Shown: one piece after another, positions 1 through 7,965 of the stretch
Position numbering within the stretch: the stretch's first letter is position 1
Layout of the letters: each line of letters starts with the position of its first letter
From: Candidatus Brockarchaeota archaeon
GTDB lineage: Archaea > Thermoproteota > EX4484-205 > JAAOZP01
Direction: 5' to 3'
Length of the DNA stretch: 64,000 bases
Assembly: GCA_017601225.1 (NCBI GenBank)
Contig: JAFNIX010000007.1
Span: 1-64,000 of the forward strand
The notes under the pieces: generated by a model
Told to the model about the DNA's origin: nothing
The model's input: only the letters and a program-made list of their open reading frames with translations
Databases searched by the model: none
Translations under genes and position numbers: made by a program

Positions 1-1
1 G

Positions 2-3000
2 CCCTCCTCTGATGCAATATGTGAAGCAACACCCCTGGAAAGAGAGTTCTACGCTAACAGGATCGTCCTAGTCTACCATCCTCTCCAGGAGACTCCTCTG
101 GAGAGCTCGTTGGTAAGGGGCATCTGGCTGAGAAACTACGCTACCCAAGACATAGATTACACCGTTACTGTTGAGCCAGTCACCCTTCCCCCTGGGAAGC
201 CTGAGAACACAGCGTTGAAAGCTGAGAAGGCTTGTTGCAAGGAGCTAAGCATCCTCCTCTTCACAAACACAACCTTCTGGATCAGGCTTAGCAAGGGCGA
301 CAGGCTTGTCGCCGAGCTCTTCCTACCGAAGACTCTAAGCCTCCCGTTTCCCTTCTCCCTACAATGGTGGCGCGGCTTCATCATAGGCCTCGTAGAAAGA
401 AGCCCGAGGATAATGATGAACACGATGATGCTGAGCACGGTCGCGATGGTCCCCAGGGAGCTCATGCCAGCTATAGCGGCCGCGCTAGGCTTCATGAAGG
501 CATACCAGGTTTACAATCAACGGGGCGAGATTTTCAACGCGACAATGGCGTTAGGCAACCTGACAGCCATGGGGCTAATATACCGCGGGATGGCTGACGG
601 CTACAGGCTCCAGGGTAAGAATGGCTTCGCAACCATTTGCGACAACCTCTCTCAAACATTCTTGGATAAAGCGAAGGAGGTCGCTGCAGACCTTGGTTTA
701 AGGCTCGTAATGGATGTTACGCTCGAAGACGTTAAGACAGCATTAGGCTTGAGGAAGGCGAGCGAGTACGAGCAGGGCTATGCAACAGGTAAAGTCGTGG
801 GTGCTATGGTTGAGGCAGTAACCTACGCGGCGACGTTCGCAACCGTTTGTTACGAGTTCTCAACGGCGAGGGACATGCTCACCTCAGCTGGGGAAGCCGG
901 GCAGCTCTCCTCATCCTCAGTATTGAAGAGGTTTGCGCAGGGCCTCTACGCCTGGGTGACGCCAGCAATATGGGACCTCACTGAGACAGGGATTAGATTC
1001 GGAGCATGGTTGAAGGGCAAGCTTAACCTACCAGATGTTTCAAAGCTCATCTTCGCGGATCAAGCTAGCAAGAGCTTCGGCGAAACCGTTGGAAGGGCTT
1101 TGGAAACGCTCCCGGACGGAGGGGAACCAGAGGAGATCGCGAAAGGAGCCTCGAACATCGTCGACAAGGTTACTATGGATGAAGATATCCCTGAAGACAT
1201 TGGAGTAAGAATCCTAAGCATACTGAGCAAGATGGGCGAGGAATACGTTGGCAGAGAGGACGCCGCTGAAACCATCGTAGAAGCATGGAAGAGGGTAAGC
1301 GAGCTGGAGGCATGGGGGAGAGAAGAAGAGCCTGGGAAACTGCTGATGGACTGGCTTGGAAGCCTGGAAAAGGAGAAGTCAGATGAAGCCCTCGACGCGT
1401 TGCAGAAATTCGCTGGGCTGGGCGAAGAGGAGCTCAATAGCCTAGGGAAAGCTTTGGGCAAGATTGGGGACAGCTTCGAGAACGGGCTTAAGCTGTTCGA
1501 CACTTACTTTAAGACTATTGAGCTGGAACAATATGGTGAAAAAGTAGCAAACGCGTTGGCTGAGACTGTTTCGAAGAATCCGGAAGCACTCGGAATATGG
1601 AGAGATGCGATTGAAGAAAGGTTTAAGATACTCGTAGACATAAGCACTCTCGGGAATGGCAACCTCAAAATAGAGGATAAGGTTGGGGATGGCCATGGAC
1701 AAGTCTCCCCGGGCCATTATTGGGTTCAAGTGATTAGCGAGACCTTGGGAAGGAAGGTAGACGAGGGCCTTAGGATTCTGAGACCTGAGGAGAGGGCTCT
1801 CACTTTCGAGAATGTGGAGGCGGGGGAAAACTACATTCTGATTCTAAGAGACGTTAATGTGGAGAACTTCTTTGAGCGTGTTAAGATCAGGGATGCATCG
1901 GGAGAATACGGGAAGACAATTGGCGAGTGGCTTGCGGAGAAGTATGGACTTTCGGGATTCTCGTTCATGAAAGAAAGTGGTGACACTTACTTAATTATGG
2001 GCGGTGAGAAAGTTGCCAACGTGGAGGCGGGCCTTAAGGGAGGACCTGGCTACTCTTATCTTGAATTTAAGATCACCGATCTTAATGGGGAGGCGCGTAC
2101 TTTCCATATTGGATGGAAAAACGGTGAGCCGAGTTTCAGCATCATGTTTAGTGAAAACCCATACATAATTAAGGAGTTCTCCCAAAAGACGGTGAGAGGC
2201 GGGGAAAGAATCGTAGCTAGACTGATTTACTTGAAGTACCTCGAAGTGGGAGAGGAGATGAGCACTATTTTCCCCATAAGCAGAACGGAACCGGATTGGA
2301 GCTTCCTCAACACCTTTAGGACTGATGAGAAAATCATAAGCATTCAAAGAGGCTCAGTCTGGCTCGAAGGTCCACTCAGAGATATCTTCGGAGGGGAAAC
2401 GGTTGATGAGTTGAAAAGCGATAAGGCTAGGGTAGCGTTGATATATAAGCATGTGGATGAGGTTATAGTTAAGCCCGCTTACCCGGCGAAGCTTGAAGTC
2501 CAGAACCTTCCTGAAGGTTCTGAGGCCCTCGGCTTTCTAGTGTTAAGGATGGATAAGGAGCTGTCGACAAACATCGCTGAAGATACTGTAATTAGTCTTG
2601 GTGGAAACGTGATGAAGAAAACAGAGAGAACATACTTGACGGATTTGTCGATAACCAAGGGATCCTATAGTAGGGTTTTACAGGCGGATGTCACATTCAC
2701 CTCGCTTGGGCCATACCTTCAGATGAAGGCTAAGACCATCGGAGGATTAGATTTGATTTATAGATTTGAGTATGATCAAAAAGCTGGATCAGTTATTTAC
2801 AATCCCTTCATAGAAATAAAGGGAAAAGAAATTGCAGTAAGCAGCATAGTAAAATTTGAGGTACTACCGGATGTTAAATATCTTGGAGATATTGCCTGTA
2901 TTCAGGCGGAAACCTATAAGATCATAGGATTATCGAAAGAACTTCCAAAATATTTTGACGAGCGAGCCTCTCATGCTTGGTTTGTTGCAAGCTTCCTGAA

Positions 3001-3427
3001 GTACGAGTTTGAAAAGGTGTATGCTGGCTGGGAGATCGAGAAGATGGAGTGTTCTTATGGTGAAGAGACAGAGACTTCTGCAAGGTTCGACGCTGTAGTT
3101 ATTGAACCTGATAAGAAGAGAGTAATATTGGAGTTCAAGACAATTTATGAGGGAACTAAGGAAAAAGATCTCATCGAACAAGCTGCAAAATATATTAGAA
3201 TTTGCGACGAAGACCCAGATTACTTTGGGATCCACTATGTTTTCCAGCTCGATCAGAACAACGAGATCCCTCAGGAGGGAATGAAAGGATTATACCATGC
3301 CCTTAACGAGTTTCTGAATACGGGTAAATTGAAACTGCCCGATGGTACAGTATTGCTGAATGTAAGTCGAGAGGAAGCAAACGAGGTGCTGAAGATACTC
3401 GCATGGACTGGAGGCTATTTACCATGA
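2..3427 (+). CDS. Large protein with C-terminal PD-(D/E)XK nuclease-like tip (5' end outside window)
   Basis: The frame is open from the window edge, so the gene starts upstream; about 1,141 residues are visible. The N-terminal part has hydrophobic stretches (around nt 350-520), followed by the signature YAWVTPAIWDL (nt ~947-980), which recurs in the large protein at the right end of the window. A long acidic helical region and a beta-rich middle part follow. The last ~150 residues carry RFDAVVI...ILEFKTI (Asp codon at 3089, Glu-x-Lys at 3131-3139), the D...ExK pattern of PD-(D/E)XK nucleases. The stop TGA overlaps the next gene's ATG (ATGA at 3424-3427), which implies translational coupling. 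By architecture it resembles a polymorphic toxin whose tip is neutralised by the downstream protein. It could instead be a stand-alone defence nuclease. The nuclease call is moderate; the toxin role is inference. Confidence 0.7.
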   Translation, partial: PSSDAICEATPLEREFYANRIVLVYHPLQETPLESSLVRGIWLRNYATQDIDYTVTVEPVTLPPGKPENTALKAEKACCKELSILLFTNTTFWIRLSKGDRLVAELFLPKTLSLPFPFSLQWWRGFIIGLVERSPRIMMNTMMLSTVAMVPRELMPAIAAALGFMKAYQVYNQRGEIFNATMALGNLTAMGLIYRGMADGYRLQGKNGFATICDNLSQTFLDKAKEVAADLGLRLVMDVTLEDVKTALGLRKASEYEQGYATGKVVGAMVEAVTYAATFATVCYEFSTARDMLTSAGEAGQLSSSSVLKRFAQGLYAWVTPAIWDLTETGIRFGAWLKGKLNLPDVSKLIFADQASKSFGETVGRALETLPDGGEPEEIAKGASNIVDKVTMDEDIPEDIGVRILSILSKMGEEYVGREDAAETIVEAWKRVSELEAWGREEEPGKLLMDWLGSLEKEKSDEALDALQKFAGLGEEELNSLGKALGKIGDSFENGLKLFDTYFKTIELEQYGEKVANALAETVSKNPEALGIWRDAIEERFKILVDISTLGNGNLKIEDKVGDGHGQVSPGHYWVQVISETLGRKVDEGLRILRPEERALTFENVEAGENYILILRDVNVENFFERVKIRDASGEYGKTIGEWLAEKYGLSGFSFMKESGDTYLIMGGEKVANVEAGLKGGPGYSYLEFKITDLNGEARTFHIGWKNGEPSFSIMFSENPYIIKEFSQKTVRGGERIVARLIYLKYLEVGEEMSTIFPISRTEPDWSFLNTFRTDEKIISIQRGSVWLEGPLRDIFGGETVDELKSDKARVALIYKHVDEVIVKPAYPAKLEVQNLPEGSEALGFLVLRMDKELSTNIAEDTVISLGGNVMKKTERTYLTDLSITKGSYSRVLQADVTFTSLGPYLQMKAKTIGGLDLIYRFEYDQKAGSVIYNPFIEIKGKEIAVSSIVKFEVLPDVKYLGDIACIQAETYKIIGLSKELPKYFDERASHAWFVASFLKYEFEKVYAGWEIEKMECSYGEETETSARFDAVVIEPDKKRVILEFKTIYEGTKEKDLIEQAAKYIRICDEDPDYFGIHYVFQLDQNNEIPQEGMKGLYHALNEFLNTGKLKLPDGTVLLNVSREEANEVLKILAWTGGYLP

Positions 3428-4020
3428 CGACCTGCTTTTTCTGGATAAAAATCTCCGATGACGCTCCTCCCGATATCAAGAAGGAACTTGAAGCGCTAGG
3501 AAGCATTTCTCCCGTGTTTGGAATACAGTTTATGCTTCATAAGGGTCTGAGGTATATTCCGACGATAATAGCGTGGGCTCACGAGTTCGGAGGGTCATAT
3601 GGAGATATGGGTGTGAAGGTTCGAAAGAAGCATCGGGATCTCATGCTGAATGTTTATCAAGAACTCGAAGGAAAGGTTAATGTGAAGATGGACAGATATC
3701 CTAGTGGAGCAATTCAGGCGGTGATTTGGCCTTGCGAGATACTCGACCTGAAAGAAGTCCAAGAAGAAGCAAAATTGCTTGCAACATCCGATGAAATACT
3801 GTTCTCTACAAAGAAAGTGGGGGATTACTGGTTGGTCAGGAAAGATTTCGTAGATGAGCTTGAGCTCCATCGGAAGATGCCACGGAAAGAATGCATGGAG
3901 AGGGGTGTGAGAATAGTAAATGAAAAACTCAGAGAATGGGGAAACTACTTTTTAAAAGCCTTGGAGGTTCATAGGAAGTATCCGAATATCAGATTCTGGT
4001 TTTTGGTGACCGGAGGATGA
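3424..4020 (+). CDS. Small protein coupled to the nuclease-tipped gene; candidate immunity protein
   Basis: A 198-residue soluble protein that I do not recognise as a known family. An in-frame ATG lies 21 bases upstream at 3403, but the ATG at 3424 is preferred. It overlaps the previous stop as ATGA, and the homologous gene at 4522 overlaps its own upstream stop at exactly the same place (TTGA). Visible features are a GLRYIPTI...GGSYGD segment, a conserved WPCEILDLKEVQEEA segment, and an aromatic C-terminus. It has no signal peptide or membrane segment. Its tight coupling to the nuclease tip, and its duplication together with the end of that tip, suggest a cognate immunity (inhibitor) role. 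That role is inferred from context, not from a domain match. Confidence 0.65.
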   Translation: MTTCFFWIKISDDAPPDIKKELEALGSISPVFGIQFMLHKGLRYIPTIIAWAHEFGGSYGDMGVKVRKKHRDLMLNVYQELEGKVNVKMDRYPSGAIQAVIWPCEILDLKEVQEEAKLLATSDEILFSTKKVGDYWLVRKDFVDELELHRKMPRKECMERGVRIVNEKLREWGNYFLKALEVHRKYPNIRFWFLVTGG

Positions 4021-4351
4021 TAATCGTGGAACAATGTAACCAAGTTCAGTCTGAATTTTGAAGATTAAAACCTCAAGCACTCGACTTCGAGCACATAGCG
4101 CGCGCATGCTAAACAAGGGTTGTTGTGAAACCCTGATAGGTTCAGTGATATGGACGGACAGCGGCTCAACCATCGTGTTCAACAAGACGATAAAGTATTC
4201 CGCTTCCAGCGGATGGGTCATTAAGAAGATCAGGGAAGGGTTGAAATGGGTTATGAGACCGTTAAGATTTTCGAGGGGCTTAATGCCTCTAGGAAGTCGG
4301 CCTCTCATCCAATAATATAGGCGACGCGCGATTGGATGTATTTTAAGTTGA
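4021..4351. other. Spacer between module copies, no recognised gene
   Basis: About 330 bases between the first small gene and the displaced tip fragment. An 85-codon open frame (4058-4315) has no recognisable features, no clear ribosome binding site and unconvincing composition. It may be decayed toxin-tip or recombination debris, but I could not align it to the tip of the large gene. Confidence 0.4.
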
Positions 4352-4525
4352 CTGCATAATGAAGTTTCTCAGGAGGGAATGAAAAGACTATGTAGTGCTC
4401 TTAATGAGTTTCTGAATACTGGTGAATTGAAGTTGCCTGATGGGACAGTAATACTGAGCATGGACGCGGATAAAGCAAGTAGAATACTAAAGATATTAAC
4501 ATGGACTGGAGGCTATTTACATTGA
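4352..4525 (+). pseudogene. Displaced C-terminal fragment of the nuclease tip (module copy 2)
   Basis: The reading frame just after a TGA (4349-4351) encodes about 57 residues that match the last 57 residues of the large upstream protein. Shared segments include QEGMK, ALNEFLNTG, LKLPDGTV and the terminal WTGGYL. It has no catalytic D...ExK region and no start codon of its own, so it is a truncated duplicate of only the tip end. It stops at TGA 4523-4525, overlapping the TTG start of the next gene by the same TTGA geometry as the intact copy's ATGA. This is what an orphan toxin-tip/immunity cassette would look like after partial duplication or recombination. Confidence 0.75.
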
Positions 4526-5013
4526 CTGAACATTATGTTCACATCATAGTGGCAGAGAGTGCTCCATCCGAGGCCAGAAAGGAAATCAAAGAACTACAAT
4601 TTCAAACTAGCTGCGAGATTAGCCTTATACTCAGGATACCATTTATGCTTCACAAGGGCTTGAAATATGTTCCGACGATACTTGCTTGGGCCTTTGAGAA
4701 GGGCGGCTCCTATGGGGATGAGCATCCGAAGGAGCTCTCGAAGAAAAGGAGGAGGATAATGCTGGAAATCTATAAGGAGCTTGAGAGCAAAGTTGATGTT
4801 AAGATAGACCGCACTCCTATGACAGGATTCAGAGCCTTCTGGCCATGCGAGGTTCTCGACATTAAAGAGGTTCAGGAGGAGGCGGAGCTGCTCGTGAAAT
4901 CTAACGAAATCTTACTCAAAATGAGTGACAAAAGGGATTACTGGATGCTGTTCAGACACACTGTCATTCACAAAATGCATCCATGGAAAAACTGCCATTC
5001 AAAGAGAGAATAA
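4522..5013 (+). CDS. Truncated paralogue of the candidate immunity protein (module copy 2)
   Basis: Homologous to the gene at 3424 along most of its length. Shared segments are FMLHKGL(R/K)Y(I/V)PTI, GGSYGD, WPCE(I/V)LD(L/I)KEVQEEA and DYW. The frame continues upstream to an ATG at 4501, but that stretch is the end of the displaced tip read in another frame; the TTG at 4522 sits at the position equivalent to the first copy's start. After the DYW segment the similarity breaks and a short unrelated tail ends at 5013. Nearby bases (4970-5000) still resemble the first copy's 'CMERG' region in another frame, so a frameshift removed the C-terminal ~35 residues. It may be an orphan immunity gene or an early pseudogene. 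Confidence 0.6.
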   Translation: MTEHYVHIIVAESAPSEARKEIKELQFQTSCEISLILRIPFMLHKGLKYVPTILAWAFEKGGSYGDEHPKELSKKRRRIMLEIYKELESKVDVKIDRTPMTGFRAFWPCEVLDIKEVQEEAELLVKSNEILLKMSDKRDYWMLFRHTVIHKMHPWKNCHSKRE

Positions 5014-5312
5014 GAAAACACATGGAGCTAGAAAACAAGTCGCGCGCTAGAATCGACCTCTAACTGGAGTTAAAATGGACACGTATGAGGGTTCTTTCTC
5101 CACGGTTCTTCGGATTGCTCACAGAGGAATATATGTTATTATTTTAAACTTCAGCCCCGTTCAGTCTTTGAGAGTAAGAATGTCTTCGCAGGGGATTTCG
5201 GAATCGGAATACATAGATCTACTTATCATTCTTGCTTTCGGGATCTTAGTGCTAGTTTCATCGTTTTTAAGGAGGACGATCAGAGCGACGACATTCCTCG
5301 GAAGGAGATAAA
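5014..5312. other. Spacer with a doubtful 78-codon ORF
   Basis: An ORF at 5075-5311 would encode a 78-residue protein with one hydrophobic helix (YIDLLIILAFGILVLVSSFL) and a basic tail. I see no convincing ribosome binding site, and neighbouring sequence is decayed, so I do not count it as a gene. The spacer separates the second and third copies of the tip-end/small-gene module. Confidence 0.3.
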
Positions 5313-5685
5313 AGAGGCATTAAGTCTTAACGAGTTCCCGTATATGGTGTATTGAAATTACTAGATGAGACAGAAATATTGAGCATGAGTCTTAAGGAAA
5401 TCAAAATATTTTAGAATAGAATAAAGAATTAGGGGGAGGTTATTTACTGTGAGGCCCTGTTTTCTGGCACCACCAATGCGAGATTTCGAAAGCCAGAGAG
5501 GAAGCAAAATTGCTTGCAACATACGGTGAAATACTCTTCTCTACGGAGAAAGTAGGGAACTATTAGTTAGGGGTTTTGTAGAGATGCTGATAAGTAAATT
5601 AAAAGCTCGAAGCTACTTTTTAGTAGCTTTGGAAGCTATGGAAAATACTCGAATATTAGGTTCTGGCTTGGGTAACTTGAGGGTA
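5313..5685 (+). pseudogene. Third, heavily decayed tip-end/immunity module
   Basis: Three segments align to the intact module at 3295-4010. Bases 5313-5452 match the end of the nuclease tip (…CTTAACGAGTT…, then GGAGGTTATTTA at 5435-5446). Bases 5449-5550 match the start and middle of the small gene, with an internal deletion of roughly 250 bases between the start codon region and the 'GCAAAATTGCTTGCAACAT' segment at 5505. Bases 5610-5670 match its C-terminal end. Even the coupling site survives as GTGA (5449-5452). Many stops interrupt the frame, so it is not functional. Together with the copies at 3424 and 4522 it forms a series of increasing decay. Confidence 0.75.
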
Positions 5686-5746
5686 ACGGCCTTTTTAGAA
5701 AGTCAGAAAACGGTTAAAAACAGATGATTTGGCTTTATGAAGGAGT

Positions 5747-6445
5747 ATGGTTACTGCGGGAAAGATATTCAGGCTGGACGAGTACCTGCCTCAGAGCGAT
5801 ATTGCTCAGCGGCTTAAGGGCTACAGGGTTGAAACCCCGCTGGAGGGGGTTGACCTGAGCCTAGTGACTGAGATTGCCGAGTTGAAGGCTTCTCAAAACA
5901 TGCTGGAGGGGGTTATTAGCAGGGACGTGCCTCTGACGATCAGGAGGAGGGAGAGAACGGAGATAGTTGCTAAAACGGTTGACTCGGTGTTCAGCTTCGT
6001 TTTCAGGAGGAGGAGAGTCTTTCTAATAGTTTTGGAGAAGAAGCCGGTTGCAAACATGGTTGCCAACATGTTTAGCCAAGTGATCTTTCTTAAAAGTGGC
6101 CGGATTGTCGAGGCAAGGATTTCCCCGGAGGTAATGTTAAACTATCATAATTCGAATAGCGATGCTGCTAAAGTGGTTTTCTTCGACGATGTCGACATAC
6201 CTAACATTAAGAAGCTCTCTCTATACGGGCCCTCGCTCGCTAACACTAGCCTCTTCACAGAATACCTGAAACACGGGAACATATGGTACATCGTGATCGC
6301 GCATAGAAAAACCGGTTTAGTGGCCGGAATCACGAGAGATGCTGTCGTAACGATTTTCAGCAGGATTGACCCTGCCTCTTTCATAAGGTTCTGCATCGAT
6401 GAGATTATACCTCTGGTTGAAGAGTCAGAGGCCTCTAGGCACTAG
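5747..6445 (+). CDS. Uncharacterised 232-residue archaeal protein
   Basis: A clean gene with a TATA-like GGTTAAAAAC near 5711-5720 and a GAAGGAGT ribosome binding site just before ATG 5747. I do not recognise the family. The protein is soluble, with an Arg-rich middle (IRRRERTEIV, VFRRRRVF), a central beta-rich part (KVVFFDDVDIP) and a C-terminal hydrophobic stretch. No catalytic motif stands out. Its end overlaps the convergent pyrE end by 11 bases. It marks the resumption of ordinary core-gene sequence after the decayed toxin-like locus. Confidence 0.75.
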   Translation: MVTAGKIFRLDEYLPQSDIAQRLKGYRVETPLEGVDLSLVTEIAELKASQNMLEGVISRDVPLTIRRRERTEIVAKTVDSVFSFVFRRRRVFLIVLEKKPVANMVANMFSQVIFLKSGRIVEARISPEVMLNYHNSNSDAAKVVFFDDVDIPNIKKLSLYGPSLANTSLFTEYLKHGNIWYIVIAHRKTGLVAGITRDAVVTIFSRIDPASFIRFCIDEIIPLVEESEASRH

Positions 6446-7046
6446 AGAGTAAAGCATCGTATTCCTCGTCGGTTAAAGCGTCAAGCTTCTTCAGGCTTTC
6501 AACCAGGCTTTTAAAATCGATTAACTCGTGCAACGTTATCCCCTTGCTTCTCAGCCTCTCCACAGCACTCTTGCTCTGACACATTATTACGACAGCCTGT
6601 TCAACAACCCCTCCTTCTGAAACGATTTTACTAGCAGTCCCCAGTATCTGCCTGCCTGTCACAACGGAGTCATCGATTACTATAACCCTGTCCCCCATTT
6701 TCAACGGTCCCTCCACAAGCTTCCCCCCACCTCTTTCCCTGACGAGCAGCATAGGCTTACACGTCTTGACGCAGAGGAATGAAGCGTAGGGTATCCCCGC
6801 CAATGGCACTCCTGTGACGAACTCGAAGCTGTTCAACCCGACTTTCTGCTTAACGACTCTGAGAAGCCCTGATGCGACCCTAAGAAAAACAGGCGGATGG
6901 CTTAGGAGCGTGGTCAGGTCGAGTACGAACGGTTGGAGGACTCCTTCATCAGTTTTAGCAGGCAACGCTAGGAAGCCGCCTGTTTTAACGAGCGTTTTAG
7001 CCACGAGGTCGACTAACCTATACAAATAGCTTCCGAATTTAAGCAT
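6435..7046 (-). CDS. pyrE: Orotate phosphoribosyltransferase
   Basis: It transfers ribose 5-phosphate from PRPP to orotate in de novo pyrimidine synthesis. The type I phosphoribosyltransferase PRPP loop is clear (RVIVIDDSVVTGRQI, two acidic residues then TG). An upstream GVPLAGIPYAS segment and an RERGGGKLVEG flexible loop fit OPRTases. Length (203 residues) is normal. Other pyr genes are not adjacent; a PRPP synthetase lies about 35 kb downstream in the window. Other type I PRTases share the loop, so the substrate assignment is likely but not certain. Confidence 0.82.
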   Translation of the reverse strand: MLKFGSYLYRLVDLVAKTLVKTGGFLALPAKTDEGVLQPFVLDLTTLLSHPPVFLRVASGLLRVVKQKVGLNSFEFVTGVPLAGIPYASFLCVKTCKPMLLVRERGGGKLVEGPLKMGDRVIVIDDSVVTGRQILGTASKIVSEGGVVEQAVVIMCQSKSAVERLRSKGITLHELIDFKSLVESLKKLDALTDEEYDALLSSA

Positions 7047-7172
7047 AGCAGCTTATCTTTAAGCGTTTCTAACAGGGAAAAACTAGAACTACTATAGTTA
7101 GGATACGGTGTGCGTTGAGAGGGTGAGCACTCCTTGAAACCATGCTTGCCAAGCCAGCATATTGAAACCGTC

Positions 7173-7871
7173 TTACTGGCCAATTCTATATATAAATGGC
7201 TCACCGACTTTAAGCACCACGATCCCTATCTTCAAGCCTTTCCTCTTCACGGTGCGTTGGAAAACGGTAAGGTCCTCACCATGGTAGGGTATTACTATTT
7301 TAGAGTTGGAGTTTTCAGCGGATTCAACCCATGAGGCGGCGTTAAGCGTAGGGTTGAAGCCTATCGGTATGAAAGTTATATCAGGCTTCTCCTCCATAGT
7401 TATCTTTTTCAAAGACTTGGATACTGGGGAGGCACCCGTCTGGAAAATCTTACACCCGTTTTCAAGCGTAACCATGTACGTTACTGGCGTGGAAGCCTCG
7501 GAGTTTTCACTCGGATAGGATTTGATGATCAGCCCGTTGCTTATCAGCAGCTTGTTAGGCTTGGCTGCTATAAGCATCTCCTTAGGGATCTGCGACCGGA
7601 GAATCCTGTAGCTTGTTTCATCAGCGATTATTTTCCCAGACTTCTTCAGAAGACAGAGCTCCGTTATCAGGTTCTCGTCAAAATGTTCAGGCTGCTCGTC
7701 TGTTATCAGGGTGTAGTCTACAGGCTCAACTTCGCCAACGCTTATCTCGGAAGGGTTGAAGAGCAGTCTTTGCGTCTGGGTGGCAACGTATATGCATGAA
7801 TATTTGTTCAACCATGTTAACACTACTTCTGATTTACTGGGCCTAACAGTAGGCAGCACCGTGTTTCCCAA
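7173..7871 (-). CDS. Metallo-beta-lactamase-fold protein with degraded metal site
   Basis: Its layout follows the UlaG/UPF0173 branch of the metallo-beta-lactamase fold: N-terminal LTWLNKYSC, a motif position TDEQPEHFD, a late PDITFIPIG segment and IVIPYHGEDL near the end. In active members the second element reads HxHxDH. Here the first two His and the Asp are replaced (D, Q, E) and only the last His remains, and the usual GDTG element reads QTGASP. It is therefore probably not a two-metal hydrolase. It may be structural or regulatory, or a pseudo-enzyme. The start is TTG at 7871 or GTG at 7859. Confidence 0.6.
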   Translation of the reverse strand: MGNTVLPTVRPSKSEVVLTWLNKYSCIYVATQTQRLLFNPSEISVGEVEPVDYTLITDEQPEHFDENLITELCLLKKSGKIIADETSYRILRSQIPKEMLIAAKPNKLLISNGLIIKSYPSENSEASTPVTYMVTLENGCKIFQTGASPVSKSLKKITMEEKPDITFIPIGFNPTLNAASWVESAENSNSKIVIPYHGEDLTVFQRTVKRKGLKIGIVVLKVGEPFIYRIGQ

Positions 7872-7965
7872 TTGGAGAAACTTTTAGAAAAAAAGGGGTA
7901 ATAAGCATTTCCCTCGGCGCCGGATGGTGATAAACATAAGCGTTTATTGGTATAGAAACAGCTTT

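Noticed and set aside
4058-4315. 85-codon ORF between module copies 1 and 2
   Set aside because: No ribosome binding site, no recognisable features and surrounding sequence is decayed.
5075-5311. 78-codon ORF with one hydrophobic helix
   Set aside because: No clear start signal, lies in a decayed region and has no recognisable family.
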